Shown: in pieces, positions 10,086 to 22,382 of the stretch | Layout of the letters: the number at the start of each line of letters is the position of its first letter | Position numbering within the stretch: the stretch's first letter is position 1 | Source: Nelumbo lutea | Lineage: Eukaryota > Streptophyta > Magnoliopsida > Proteales > Nelumbonaceae | Length of the DNA stretch: 64,000 bases | Reading direction: 5' to 3' | Assembly: GCA_022828595.1 (NCBI GenBank) | Contig: JAKGHH010000003.1 | Coordinates: forward strand, 56,347,759-56,411,758 | Notes under the pieces: model-generated | The model's database searches: none | What the model saw: the letters and a program-made list of their open reading frames with translations, nothing else | What the model was told of the DNA's origin: nothing | Made by a program: the position numbers and the translations under genes

Positions 10086-11282
10086 AATAAAATATTGCTT
10101 GTTTTGGAAGAAAATGAAGTAATTTAGGGCTGAAATTGGATTACCAAGGCATCATCATCGGGCAATCATCATCATTGGAAGAAGATGTCTATCGAAGAGT
10201 ATAATGGGCAATCATCACTGAGATTACCAAGGCATCATCATCGGTACAAGAACTCACATGCATTTGTACTAGTGCAAATAAAATTGCACTACAACCAAAC
10301 ACAACATTAACTACTAACGAGTCATGGGTTTGGAATTGGGCTTTCTTGTAGTGGGTACCCTTGAGTAGGACATGGGACATTAGTACAAGAACTCAGAATT
10401 GCGTGGGTAATCCTAAATGGGCTGGGCTCAAATATTCACTTTCTTTAGCCGAAGGAATTTATATAAAATAGGTAACACAAATCTATGTGTAAAACCATAT
10501 GGCTGGCTTCGGAACCCCCACCTCTGGAGTGGTGTATATTGAATATTGACAACTCTATGAATGCTGATTTAGGGGTAGTAGGAGAGGTTATTAAAGATAA
10601 ACAAGGACAAGGTCAATTTTGAAGCAATCAGGGTGTTCACCAAATGAATGGTTCTGTAATTTTGTTGTCAAAACAAAAATAATTGTTTTTTTTTTTAAAT
10701 GCTAATTGTTTTTGTTTTCTACCATATTACCGAAGAATTCACATTTGCTGTGACCATGGTTGCATCACTCCCTTGTGACTCCCCAATGAAGCATGAGTTG
10801 TGCGTAGTAATTAAAAAACAGTTTATGTGGGAAAATTGTCTATTTAAGAAAATTACTTTAGGTTGTTTGGGAGTTCAACACTGATGGGTTTAAAATGGGT
10901 GAATCGTTGGAACTTTTTAAAATGTGATAATCGATGTAAAACTTAACTATGCATGAGGTTTACATTGATTTTTGACGTAAAACTTACACCGAAGACAAAT
11001 GCATGAAAATAAGGACTGTGATTGAAGTTTTACACCGGTCCATATTTGCACTGAAAACAAACACAGCCTTCCTTGCTTGTCTTTTTGGCTAAAAGAATAT
11101 TGGTTATTTAAAGCTCTACTTGTTTGCAATGCAAATCTGAACTAGATACAAATTTTGCATATGATTCAATTTTACATCTATTTATTTGTAATCATAATTT
11201 GCATTTACAAAATTTGTAGTTTTTACTTCATATGCTTTAATTGACTGCAAATTTTGCATCTCAAAAACTGGAAGCACCACTC
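10086..11282. other. Gene-free stretch with small repeats
   Basis: Contains two copies of ATTACCAAGGCATCATCATCGG (near 10141 and 10222, one extending further), a 13-bp direct repeat GTACAAGAACTCA (10244-10256 and 10383-10395), and a region rich in GCAAATTTTGCA-type words at 11115-11270 that resembles parts of 43800-44200. No gene seen. Confidence 0.5.
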
Positions 11283-13603
11283 TCACTGCTCTCCTCTGAG
11301 GAGAAACCCGAGATTAGTAGGGTGTCTCCTCAAAGAAAATGACGTCCATTGAGACAAACTTCTTCCCTGAAACAGGATCATAGCAGCAATAACCCTTTTG
11401 AGTTTGTGCATAACCAAGAAAGATGCATTTGGAGGCCCTGGGTTCGAACTTGGAGTGATGGGGTCCGAGAAGCTGAACAAAACATGTACAACCAAATGTT
11501 TTAAGGGGAACAGTAAACAACTCCTCATTTGGGTATAAAAGGGAAAAGGGAGGTTTCATATCAAGAACCCAGGAAGGAACCCGATTAATAAGATATACCA
11601 CTGTGAGGATAGCATCACCCCATAACCGAATAGGGACATTGGAGGTAAACATAATACTGCGAGCCACCTCCAAGATGTGCCTATTCTTCCTTTCTGCAAC
11701 CCCATTCATTTAGCAAAGTATTCCCTTGCATTATCAGATCTAAGAACTTTGATCTTGGCATCAAACTGGGTTAGGATCATTTGGTGGAAGTTTTGGTTCA
11801 GGGCGGGCACTCATCTCGTGAATGCATAAGATAAACCCAAGAAAAACGAGTATGGTCATCAACAAGTGACAAAAAATATCTGTACCCACCCATGGACAAG
11901 ATGTGATATGACCTCCAAACATCAGTATGCACAATATCAAAAGAACTATTACTCCTTTTATTACTCAATGAATAAGAGTTTCTACAATGTTTAGCAAACT
12001 CACAACTTTCACATTTCAATTGGGACAACTCAACTGACTCAAATAAAGTAGGGAACAGATTCTTTAAGGACCGAAAAGACAAATGACCCAATCGGTTATG
12101 CCAAAGCATAACCGGACTCACAATCTGAAAAACAAGTGACTTCTTATCCACTGACTCTTTCCGACAAGAATTCTCCTGGAGCAGATAGATCACAATCGTC
12201 TTACGGCCAGTCTCAATCACCTTCTTCGTCTCCAGGTCCTAAAAAACACATCGGTCAGGGAAGAAAGTTACTGAGCAATTCACATGTTTGGTAATACTAC
12301 TAACTGAAAGAAAGTTAGTATTTAGTTTAGGAACATGCAAGATAGAAGACAAGGAGATAGTATCCGATAGTTTGATGTCTCCATTGCTAGAAATGGGGAC
12401 AAGAGAGCCATCAGCAATAGATACCTTATCCCTACCAGAAGATAAATGATAAGTGGTAAATAATGAAGGCAAGCTAGTCATATGGTCGGATGCACCTGAA
12501 TCTATTACCCAACAGGGTGCAGTAGTACCTGGAGCTGAGGCATGGTAGGCTGAGGCCCGAGTACTTGAATGTGCAAAAGTAGATGTGGCAGGTGCTGATG
12601 GTGACTGCGGTGACTGAGCTGAGTTGCCTACTTCATTTTCCAACTGTATTAGAGCAGCTCGAACTGCAGCTAAGGTCTCTAAAGGTGTGCCTCTTGTGCC
12701 AGACGAGGATGTTGAATCAGTAGTCACTGCCATATGAGCATTACCTTTCTTGCTTCTCAACTTTGCCGGGACCAAATGAGGATGCAACTTCCAACATGTT
12801 TCTTTTGTGTGTTTAGGCTTCTTACAATGCTCACATACCACATCCCTTTTATCTTCCTTCTTCTTGTCCCTTTCTGAATCACCCCCTGATTTGGGTTTAA
12901 CCGCTACAAGGGCCGGTGTAAGAGGCTGAGATTGCATCGTGACTTTCCTCTTGGTCTCCTCACTATGCACTAAGGAGTATGCCTGAGAGAGGGTCACACT
13001 ATCTCTAGTCAAAATCTATTGCTGCACAATATCATACTCTGAATTCAGGCTTGCTAGAAACTCAAACACCCTGTTTGTCTCGATGTGCTTTCTATGGGTC
13101 TGTGCATCTTTGGGACTCTCCCACTCAAGAGTCTCTAAGTGATCGATCTCATGCCACAAGGACTTCAAGGTAGAGAAGTAGACCGAAACCGGTTTCTCTC
13201 CTTGTTTAAGAGTATTCACTTCACATTTCAATTCATATGCTTTGGCAACATTAAGGGGTTGGGAATAAATTTCTTTCATAACATCCCATATCTCCTTGGC
13301 TATCTTTACCCACAAGTAATTTTGACTGATATGGGGCTACATAGAGTTACACAGCCATGTCATAACCAAGTAGTTTTTTTGGACCCACTTGGTATACATG
13401 GGGTCTCCCTTGGAGGGTTCTTTCACATCTCCCAAGAGATACCCTACTTTGCCCCTTCCCCCAATAGCCATCATGGCTAATTAGGCCCATTCCAAATAGT
13501 TTGATCCATCAAATCTTACGGTTGTAATCTAAAAACCTGTCTCAGAAATACTACCATAGCTGTTGTTCCCAAAACTGCCTTCTGCCTAATTCTTAAACTC
13601 CAT
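11283..13603 (-). pseudogene. Ty1/copia gag-protease-integrase, truncated before reverse transcriptase
   Basis: Read on the minus strand from ATG at 13603. The gag region (VRFDGSNYLEWA near 13520, LWHEIDHLE near 13140) is followed by a zinc knuckle, CEHCKKPKHTKETC (CX2CX4HX4C), near 12830. Protease has the active-site WVIDSGASDHM near 12500. The GAG-pre-integrase domain is near 12120 (MLWHNRLGHLSFRSL), and integrase includes FDIVHTDVW and VDDHTRFSWVYL, then MNGVAERKNRHILEVARS from 11709. The frame is broken by only a few lesions: stops in gag, TAG at 13016-13018 and 12239-12241 that leave the surrounding frame intact, and a frameshift around 11800-11710. Homology stops near 11283 at the end of integrase; reverse transcriptase, RNase H and 3' LTR are absent. 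The few lesions suggest it is not very old despite the large loss. Confidence 0.92.
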
Positions 13604-14197
13604 TTCAGTCAAGAATTAGTAGTCTCAAGATTAGGGTTACTACAGTCAAAAACTGCACTTAGACTATCAACCACAATCACAAAATCAATATAGAACCAAT
13701 CTGTATTCACGACAGATGTACATGAAACAAATATAAGTTTGACCTGAAACCACGGATCACACTTGTAGTAGGGTTAATATGAAACCCTAAAAGTGATCAC
13801 ACTTAAGAAAGGTTTCACAGATAGATCACAAGGTTCAACCCAGTATTAGGGTTTGTTGTAGGGTTAAGACAAAACCCTAGAGAATAGAAGGAAGAAAACC
13901 TTAGAGTGGTTCGACTGCCCTTTCTAGATAGGTCCAACCTATCTTCTCTGATAGTACTTTTCTCAGAAAATAAAAAACTTACAAGAGAATGCTGTTCGTT
14001 GCCTTCCAAGGTTACCCGAACCTTAGCCTTCTCTGATTCTTCCTGATCACCAACACTCTACAACTGTGGCAAATCTTCAAACAGCTGTTAAACCCTCTGG
14101 CGATCTCCAAGAATCAGTCAACGAACTCTACTTTCTCAGCTTTTAGCCTTAGATGGTTCTCATGTGGTCAGTTGGACTAGACTCACATGAGAAACCT

Positions 14198-14210
14198 GGC
14201 TCTGATACCA
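14198..14210 (-). other. Primer-binding site of the copia element
   Basis: The minus strand reads TGGTATCAGAGCC, the classic site complementary to the 3' end of initiator tRNA-Met used by plant Ty1/copia elements. It lies 6 bp inside the end of the 5' LTR. Confidence 0.9.
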
Positions 14211-14216
14211 AGTAAT

Positions 14217-14574
14217 TGTTTAGGACTGCTATTAGTCTTGAACCCTAATGGATTTCAGGTTCAAAGATAGAAGAAAAGGTATAGAAAAGAGAGGAGAAAG
14301 AGAGAAGAGAGAGCAGTAGAACACAAGAGTTGAAAGGAAGAACAAAAGCATAATGTTCTGCCACCGCCACTTTATTTAGTATTTATAGGTTATGCTCATT
14401 GCATGGAAAGGACAGATCTGCCCTTACATAACAAATAGAATAAAACAAGACTGAAATAAATAACAACTGACATAAGTAACTGACCACCAGCTAACCCTAG
14501 GAAGACTAGAACACCTTATACCCTACGAACACAGTGGAACCATAGCTGTGGGGCCCACATCAGTGTTCTCTACA
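14217..14574 (-). repeat. 5' LTR of the copia element
   Basis: On the minus strand it runs from TGTAGAGAACACTG (14574) to CCTAAACA (14217), 358 bp with TG...CA ends, directly before the primer-binding site. A TATA-like CTATAAATACTAAATA lies near 14394-14373. The matching 3' LTR is not in the window, so the outer end is inferred from the TG dinucleotide. Confidence 0.7.
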
Positions 14575-15634
14575 GTAAGAGCATGGGGGCAGAATTTGAT
14601 GCCTTTTGAAATCCCATCACAAGTTTTTATTCAGGATCTATCCAACTGAATGTTACTACAAGAAGTGGGATTCAAATAAAAAAGAAAGAAGGATTCTACT
14701 ACAAGCATGTTTACAAACCAAGCACATGTAAACCAGCACTGAAAATTAAATTACCTAATTCCTAAACAGTGTTCATATCTCACTATCCAAATAAATAATG
14801 CAACTTACTAGTATCACCAGTTTGTAATTTCCTAAACTGGACGCAAGGGGTTAGACCCTGTAAGACATACATCCTACAATTGTTATTAGGCCAAAATCTG
14901 AACTGAAACACCCAATCTTTCCCTTTAGAATCCTGAATCTTTAATGGAAGGCCTGCTGGTTGAGAGATAGGGGGAAAATACGCCTACATACAATTTAATG
15001 TTAAACAAGTTCTTCTCAGCAGGTGGCCTTGCAACACATATCTGTGGAAGCATGTCCTTATTGGCCTCCAGACTCCACTCAGACTTGCTTTTGGGGACTT
15101 TGGCAAAAGTTGGTGGGATCTTGGCCCTTGTTGAAAGGGAGATGGTGTTTTGCTTTGCTCCCTTCCTTCAACGATTGCACTAGGAATAGGGAGTGCAAGG
15201 TTTGAAGTACCCGAAGGTGCGCCTAGGGTAATATTCAAGCATGTCTAAGAGGACCCAATAGATGCAAGATTTAACCTTTCTACATGATTATACATTGAAG
15301 GTCATATCAAACCTTTTTTTCTCATAATCAGTAGGATATATGGTATTCAAAGGCAATAGGCACTTTACCAACCAAAAGGAAAGATAGAAAATTTGAAAAA
15401 AAATCATTTAACATAAAAATAAAAATTATTTATTATAAGCATCTTAAACTAAATATTGAATAAAAAAATCAAATTGTTTTCTTGCAAGATAAGAGGTGAT
15501 TCAAAAGAAAAAAAAGTGATCCAATGATATCCCATGCTCCTACTCCAAATCCACTTAAGAAATTGTTTCAATCTGCAATAGAAGAAAGATAGAAATTAGA
15601 ATTAATGTTGAAATGTTTGATTCAAATGATACGA
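14575..15634. other. Gene-free stretch, possibly including the distal end of the CACTA element
   Basis: No recognisable gene. A minus-strand frame at 14984-15238 has no family resemblance. The left terminus of the CACTA element should be here or slightly beyond, but no clear CACTA end was identified. Confidence 0.4.
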
Positions 15635-17155
15635 TTAGCAAAAGAATCTGACAAATCCATAAAACCAAGCAATGGGTACACCAACAACACTTCCAATTGT
15701 CCTGTAACGGCCATGTGGACGTACTAGAAATGCATCATTGATGATAGAAATGTCAATCACAACCTCAACCCATCCTAGACCAAGTTGGATACTGCCCACA
15801 GTTTTTGATGGATTGGTACTTATAATAGTTACTTCCACTACCGATGCAAACATCGCTAGTCAACAAATAGCATTTTGTGTTTTCCTATAAATGCAATTCA
15901 ATCATTACCAAATGCCTTTGTATTATTTTTAAAATTAATGCATGATATAAAAAATAACACTTACATTTAAATTCTGTAAATCATTATTATGGTTGGCACT
16001 AAATCGATGGTAAAAGGGGCTTTGAAAAGCATGAGCTGAAGAGTGGTTTAGAAACTGAGATGATTTTCCTTGGGAGCCCTTATTTATAAACGATGAACAC
16101 AAATATCAAATTAGTCCATAATAATGCACACACACATATAATTTTCCATTTATTCCTTAAATAGAACATAAAAATTGAAAGCATTAGAAGACAATCCATT
16201 AATATGTTAATAATAATAATGGTTTAACCTGTCATTAATAAATTATAAGAGTTGATATTTAAAATATGGTTACCATTATATCAGTAGATTGTGGATCAAT
16301 AGGTGCCCCATCTTTCTTCCTATGAGTCGCAAAAAATACCTTTTAACGTGATATTTCTTTATATCTTTCCTTTCGCTTTATCAAAAAAATTATATATATT
16401 GTCATTCTTAAAACATAAAAGATATAAATAAAACAACAAGCTTCATATGTCGAATAACACAATTACCAATTCTTCTTGTTAGATATTCAATACATTCAAT
16501 ATGAAATTTGTTTTAGTATATCTACCAGACTTACAATCCCTTTCTCAGACTTCCAAAAGTTAAACAAGTTTTTCCATTGCTTTGGATCAACCCGTTTGCC
16601 AATTTGTATTTATTCTATAGTATCTAGATTTGGGTCAAAGTACTTGATCTTCAAATTACATTTTTAGTCCTTCCACTTCTTACCCAATGACTTCATAGAA
16701 AAGTCTTTCAACCGCTCATCAACATCAAATTTTTTATAAAACCAAAATAAACACAAACCAATATGTTTGCACAAGATAAATAATAATATTAAAAAAATAA
16801 TGTATTGATTACCTCAACGATGTCCCATATGTCTTTCTTTAATTCACTTGGGACTTTTCTCTAGTTGACAATGTCTATGGGCAATTTATATGGCATTCGT
16901 GCAATAGAATCCAAAAACTTAACCAATTGCTTTGCTCCTTCACCATCTGGTTGGTTATTTTCATTTATCTCAACCTTAATACGCTGCACTTCTGGCATGT
17001 TCCAAACATCTTATGCCATGGTTGGGCCTCTAAGCCTATGTGTGTTAGTAGAAGATGACTCTCTAGCAAGTTGGCCTATATTGGATTCTTCTTGCATGTC
17101 TAAGTCAGGTGTCAGGGTTGGGTTGAATCATCCTCAGTCTCATGTCTTGGTCTAG
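15635..17155 (-). pseudogene. CACTA second ORF, Ptta/En/Spm-type transposase remnant
   Basis: Minus-strand pieces in order are RGPTMA and DVWNMPEVQRIKVEINENNQ with IARMPYKLPIDIVN near 17030-16865, DVDERLKDFSMKSLGKKWKD then QWKNLFNFWKSEKG near 16725-16545, and LVRPHGRYRTIGSVVGVPIAW near 15720-15660. These match the Transposase_24 (Ptta/En/Spm) family pattern, including the terminal RPHGRYRTIG...IAW block. Several internal stops and an intron-like AT-rich gap (15870-16450) separate the parts. It lies downstream of the TNP2-like part, as in complete plant CACTA elements. Confidence 0.75.
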
Positions 17156-17480
17156 TGGTTGGTTGGGGTATTGGTTGACTTGCTTGTGACCTCATTCTCT
17201 TTCTGCTAGTTAGCCAACACAAACTCATGTTCACCTATTTTCAATATGATTAGTTTATAAAGAAATCAATTCAAAGGAAGTTGACCATCAGTCACTCAAG
17301 AAAAAAGAAATAGAACTATACATCCAAAAAGATAACTCTAACATCTAAATATCAAAACAACTATTGATCAACCATGCAAAAAAAAAAAAGGCATACTTAG
17401 AATTTGTAATGCATTATATAAACTAAAATATTATTTAATTATTTTTCAATGATACAATAAAATTTAGATTGACTCTAACT

Positions 17481-18222
17481 TTAGTCAAAATCATCTTTAC
17501 CATTATCTTCAAAATTAATGACATTATTGTCAATGTCCCCATCATTATTGTTAGCATTATTGGACTCAATATAATCTTCATCTTCTTCACCTACTCCAAT
17601 TGATTGTATGGAATCATATGCTTGCTCAATCTCAATACCGGGTGCATCTGTTCTATCCCAACTAACATCATCACCACTTAATGAGATATTGTCTGCCAAG
17701 TTTTGCACACTATGAGGCTTATCTGGTATATCATCATCATCTTCATTCACATCAACATCCCCATGCATATCATATAAGTCTCTAGGCTTTGTCTTAACAA
17801 TAACATGCCAATTTGATTTAATGAGATCTTGGACATAGAATACATGTTTTGCCTGAGAAACTAAAATAAATGGTTCATCTATATGCAACAGGTGATTGAA
17901 GTTGACAAGAGTAAATCCAAATTCGTCAACCTTCATCCCCTTACCTTGAGCAACATCAACCTAGTCACATTTGAATAGCATTACTTTCAAATGCTCATAA
18001 CAGTTCAATTCTATGATATCTGTGAGCACGCCATGATATTAGATATGCAGTCACAACAATGCCACTATTTTGAGTGTTTCTGTTCGCTTCATGTTCCTTT
18101 GTATGAAACTTGAACCCATTTATGCTAACTCCTTTATATCTCTTTGTAGCCATGTATTGGCCGCAGGCCAACCATTTTAAACTGTTCAAAATTTGTTCAT
18201 TTCCCTTAATACACAATTTCAT
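17481..18222 (-). pseudogene. CACTA DUF4216-type region
   Basis: The minus-strand frame at 18222-17995 reads LACGQYMATKRYKG, FKFHTKEHEANRNTQNSGIV. The frame at 17936-17481 reads VDEFGFTLVNFNHLLHIDEP, FILVSQAKHVFYVQD, WHVIVKTKPRDLYDM, then a long acidic tail rich in Asp, Glu and Asn. This order is the DUF4216 domain found at the C-terminus of CACTA TNP2-type proteins. The two frames are separated by a stop and about 60 bp. Confidence 0.8.
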
Positions 18223-18507
18223 TATCTATATAAAATTTAAATGTATTTTATCAGAAACAAGATAGTTGATTAACATCAAATATTTTTCAAAAGGAAACTA
18301 AAAGTATGCATTACTAACATGGTTCATAAATCAATTAGGAAATTCCTTATTGTGAATTCTCTACACAACATGTGGTCGTGATCTAGGGTTCTCTCCACGA
18401 ATCTTTTCAATGTGTTCTCTATAATTGCATAGAATTGTAAACATGAGTCATGGTTATAATGGAGAATTATTCATTAAAAACCTCAAGCATACAACAACCT
18501 AGTCAAC

Positions 18508-20872
18508 TTACTCATTATATGGGCCAACAACATCACAATTGCCTAACACATATAGGTGTGTTTTCATCAGTGTTTCCTTATCTAGTTGAACATTAGAGGG
18601 ACTTCCAATGTCATGGCATATGCCCGAGAAATTTTCAAATCCTTCGTCAAGTGCACGAAGTCTATCCTCTTTATTTCTTATTGGCCTATTTAGCCTAGTT
18701 TCAACACCTTGAAGGTATGTAGAATAGAAAGTCATGCACTCATCCACTATGTATCCCTCAACTATACATCATTCTGGCCTACTTTTATTTCGTACATATG
18801 ACTTTAGTGTACGAAGATACCTATCCATGAAAAAAGAATGAGCAGAAAAAGTTTAATCAATAGATCAATAAAATAGAAAAATGTTCAAATTGAATATAAT
18901 TGGCATACCTCTTTATTGGGTACATCCAACGATACCAAACTGGTCTGGCTAGCCTAGCCTCTTCTGCTAGGTGGATGGGCAAATGTACTATAATGTCAAA
19001 AAATGAAGGTGGGAAAATCATCTCTGACTAACAAAGTACTATTGCAATATTGGATTCTAGACTAGCAAAGTTATAACCCTTTGCAATCGTTAAACATAAG
19101 TCCCTAAAGAACGTGCATAGTTCAACCAAAATAGAACTCACATTCTTCAATAACACCCTCCGTATGGCTGTGGGAAGCAATTGTTGCATCAATATATGGC
19201 ATTCATGATTCTTCAGCCCCTTAAGCTTGTAATTATTATTCACTTGCACTAAGTGTGAAATGTTGGATGCATACGCATTTGGAACCTTTACATTACAAGC
19301 ACTTGACAAAAAATACTCTTTTCTTTCTTACTCATTGTGTAGCATGCTATAGGTAAATAACCAAGCTTAGGGTGAAGTTCTTCTCTTATGGCCACATGTT
19401 GTAAGTCCTGATGAGCTTTTAAGTTGTCTTTTGTCTTCCCTTCAATGTTCAATAATGTCCCCAATAAACTATCACATATTTTTCTCTCTATGCATCACGT
19501 CCAAATTGTGTCGTAACAGGAGATCTTCCTAGTAAAGCAAATTAAAAAGATATGCTTATTTTCTTCCGATTGTGCTTATCACCATTATGATTATTATTAT
19601 TAGAGTTGTCCCCACATTTTTTTTCTTATATCATTAGATTCATTTCCCTTCCCAAGTGTGTACTCTAATCCTTGCACATCATCTATCACTTGCTTCTCTA
19701 TTAATCTTATAGGTGCTAATCTTCACTCCTCATTACCATCAAGTGATGATTTATCATGTTGAAACATATGATTTGCATCTAAGAATCTACGATAACCCAT
19801 ATAACAAAATATTTGGCAATTCTTTAAATTTAGTGAACAAGTATCCCTCTAATACACTAGGCATGCCAATTTATCTTTGGTAAACCACCCTGACAAATTA
19901 GTGTAAGTAGGGAAGTCGTTGATTGTCCAAATGGCAGTTGTTCGCAATGGAAATAACTCTTTATTTGATGCATGCAATACACCATTTTCCCATAAATCAA
20001 TGAAATCTTAAACCAATGGCTGCAAGTATATATCAATATCATTACTTGGTGCATGCGGCCCATGAATCAATAAAGACAACAACATATATGGTTGTTTCAT
20101 GTACATCCAAGGGGATAGATTATAAATGACAAGCACAACAAGCCAAATGCTATAAGAACTATACATTATTTCAATTTGACAAAAACCATCACTTTCCAAC
20201 ACAAGTCTTACATTACATGAATCTAATGCAAATGATGGGGTGTTTTTTGTCAAAAGTTTTTCAACTTGAAGAATCATCAAGATGTCGTAATACCCCATCT
20301 TTCGTACATTCTTCTTCGTGCCATTTCATGGATGAAGAAGTTTTGAATGACATAAATAACCTCTATAGCCTTGGTTGCAAAGGAAAATAGCATAAAACCT
20401 TGGTTGGAATCTTGCCCTTATGTTTAGATGAAGATGTCTCATTGCAATTATTTGTGTTGTAAGAAGGATCCCATCGAAAAGTACCACAAACCTTACAAGT
20501 GTCCCCATTCTCATCTTCCTTCCAATATAACATGCAATCATTAGGGCATGCATGAATCTTAGTATAGTCAAAACTCAGTTGTCTTATGATCTTCCTTGTT
20601 TCATAGTACGAACTCGACAACGCGTCACCTTCTAGTAGAACTTCTTTCAATAATTCAAGTAACATTGTAAATAATTTGTCAGACCACTCATAAAGGCACT
20701 TAATCTGAAATAACCTCACTATAAATGATAATTTTGTGATTTTTTTACAGCCCAGGTGCAAATCTTGTTCAGCATCACCTAACAAATTGTAATATTCTTC
20801 AGCTACTGTATTAGACCCCACCCCTACATATGCATCTGGTCCCTCAGTTTCTTCATTCACTTGTTCATACAC
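18508..20872 (-). pseudogene. CACTA TNP2-type transposase, fragmented
   Basis: From 20872 the minus strand carries the N-terminal TNP2 region (LLELLKEVLLEGDALSSSYY, KIHACPNDCMLYWKEDENGD, CKVCGTFRW), with the conserved Cys residues. It continues in shifted frames with FALDSCNVRLVLESDGF, NLSPWMYMKQPYMLLSLLIH and GPHAPSNDIDIYLQPLV (20298-20008). Later pieces are KLKGLKNHECHILMQQLLP and VELCTFFRDLC (19309-19028; DUF4218 type) and VETRLNRPIRN (18747-18508). At least four frame breaks or stops separate the pieces, so no transposase can be made. Confidence 0.85.
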
Positions 20873-21182
20873 TTGGTTTAATATGCCATGACCCTTTTTC
20901 TTTTTGTTTATAATTCTTTTATTTGATGAAAACCTTTTTCATTCTGGTTATTGCTTTGCCTACAAGCATATCGGTTACAACATTCAGTAAGTGGATTTGT
21001 CTAACATAGTTATGACAGGATATTTCAAGACAAACATCTTACTATTGACTGTTTCAAGCTCGCCAGAGTTGAAGTTGATCCGTCAAACATCTTATATTGT
21101 CGCATTGTTGTGATATGATATTTCAGGATATTTTTTTCAAGAAAAAAAATGTTTTTTTTCTTTTGACAAATAAATAATCAGC

Positions 21183-22382
21183 TTGCACTAGCTTTCTCTA
21201 CCCTATTTTATAATATGATTTCAACAAGATAATCAGATTCAAATTCTTCTTAAGGGATCCTATTATAATTAGTCCAACCTTAGTTCAAGTCTTATTCTTA
21301 GCGCTAATCAAGTTCCAAAAACTAAAACGTCCAACAATGCAAAGCTACCTCTCTATGTTGGCATATGTTGGCAACAAAACAAAACTTGTCACGCTAATAG
21401 TTTTCAATCAATGATAACCGAACAATTCCTTAGAGTAGTTCAAGTTAAATGATAATGAAAACTCTATCCTACTTAGCTAGTATGAAGTAGATCAATGCAG
21501 ATTCACCATGAACAACCCATAAATGATAAAACTGAAACCAAAAGAGAATACTTCTATTTGGGCAATCCAGCAACACCGAATTAAGGCTACCTAGTTATCA
21601 TACATAAACAAGCTAAATGCTAAATTAAAGCTAACCTGGAATCATCTATACTTCAAAAAACTCACATACTTGAATCTACACTCAAACTGGACCATTTCAG
21701 ACTACAGTCCTTTCCTAGTCAATACTGAAACCTGCTTTGAGATGACAAAAACCTTTTCCTCGTCAAACAGCTAACTGAATGTATCACAGAAGTGGCTGAC
21801 CTTACCAATACTGGGATTTAACAACAAGAAACTAATGGAATTAGGAAAAAGATGCAGACTTGAACATGTATCAAAAAAGAACTAACCACTTCTAGAATCC
21901 TCAATGTCACAATAAATTCTAGAATGAAAGCATTCTTACGAAAACCAACTAAAAAACAAACAACTTAAGACCCAAACTAATCAGAAATTTCAGGAATAAC
22001 ATGTGACGAAAGAAGATTTCAACAGTAAGTCCACCAAGAGGCTCCCTCTTTTATCATGTTATCATGGTTTTATCCTAGGAAATTCAAATTCAAATTTTCC
22101 ATTGCAAGCTTCTCTACCCCTGTTTTATAATATGATTTCAGCAAGGTAATCAAATTCAGATTCTTCTTCAAGGATCCTATTATAATCAGTCCAACCTGAG
22201 TTCAGGCCTTATTCTTAGCGCTAATCAAGTTCCAAAATCTAAAACGTCCAACAATGAAAAGCTACCTCTCTATGTTGGGGAGCAAAACAAAACTTGTCAC
22301 GCTAACAGTTTTCAATCAATGATAACCGAACAATTCCTCAGAGTAGTTCAAGTTAAATGATAATGAAAACTCTATCCTACTC
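21183..22382. repeat. Direct duplication in the CACTA 5' leader
   Basis: A block of about 285 bp occurs twice in the same direction, at about 21183-21474 and 22101-22382 (offset about 915 bp). Shared landmarks include TTATAATATGATTTCA, GGATCCTATTATAAT, TTCTTAGCGCTAATCAAG, AAACGTCCAACAATG, TCAATCAATGATAACCGAAC and AATGAAAACTCTATCCTAC. Copies differ by substitutions and one short indel. The sequence between them is unique. Confidence 0.88.

Noticed and set aside
14651..14665. TTACTACAAGAAGTGG as the missing CACTA end
   Set aside because: It resembles the generic CACTACAAGAAA end of other CACTA families but not the CACTACCATAAAAACCG end at 23097, and the flanking 3 bp do not match.
14984..15238. 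84-codon minus-strand frame
   Set aside because: No family resemblance, no splice signals, and overlapping open frames on the other strand.
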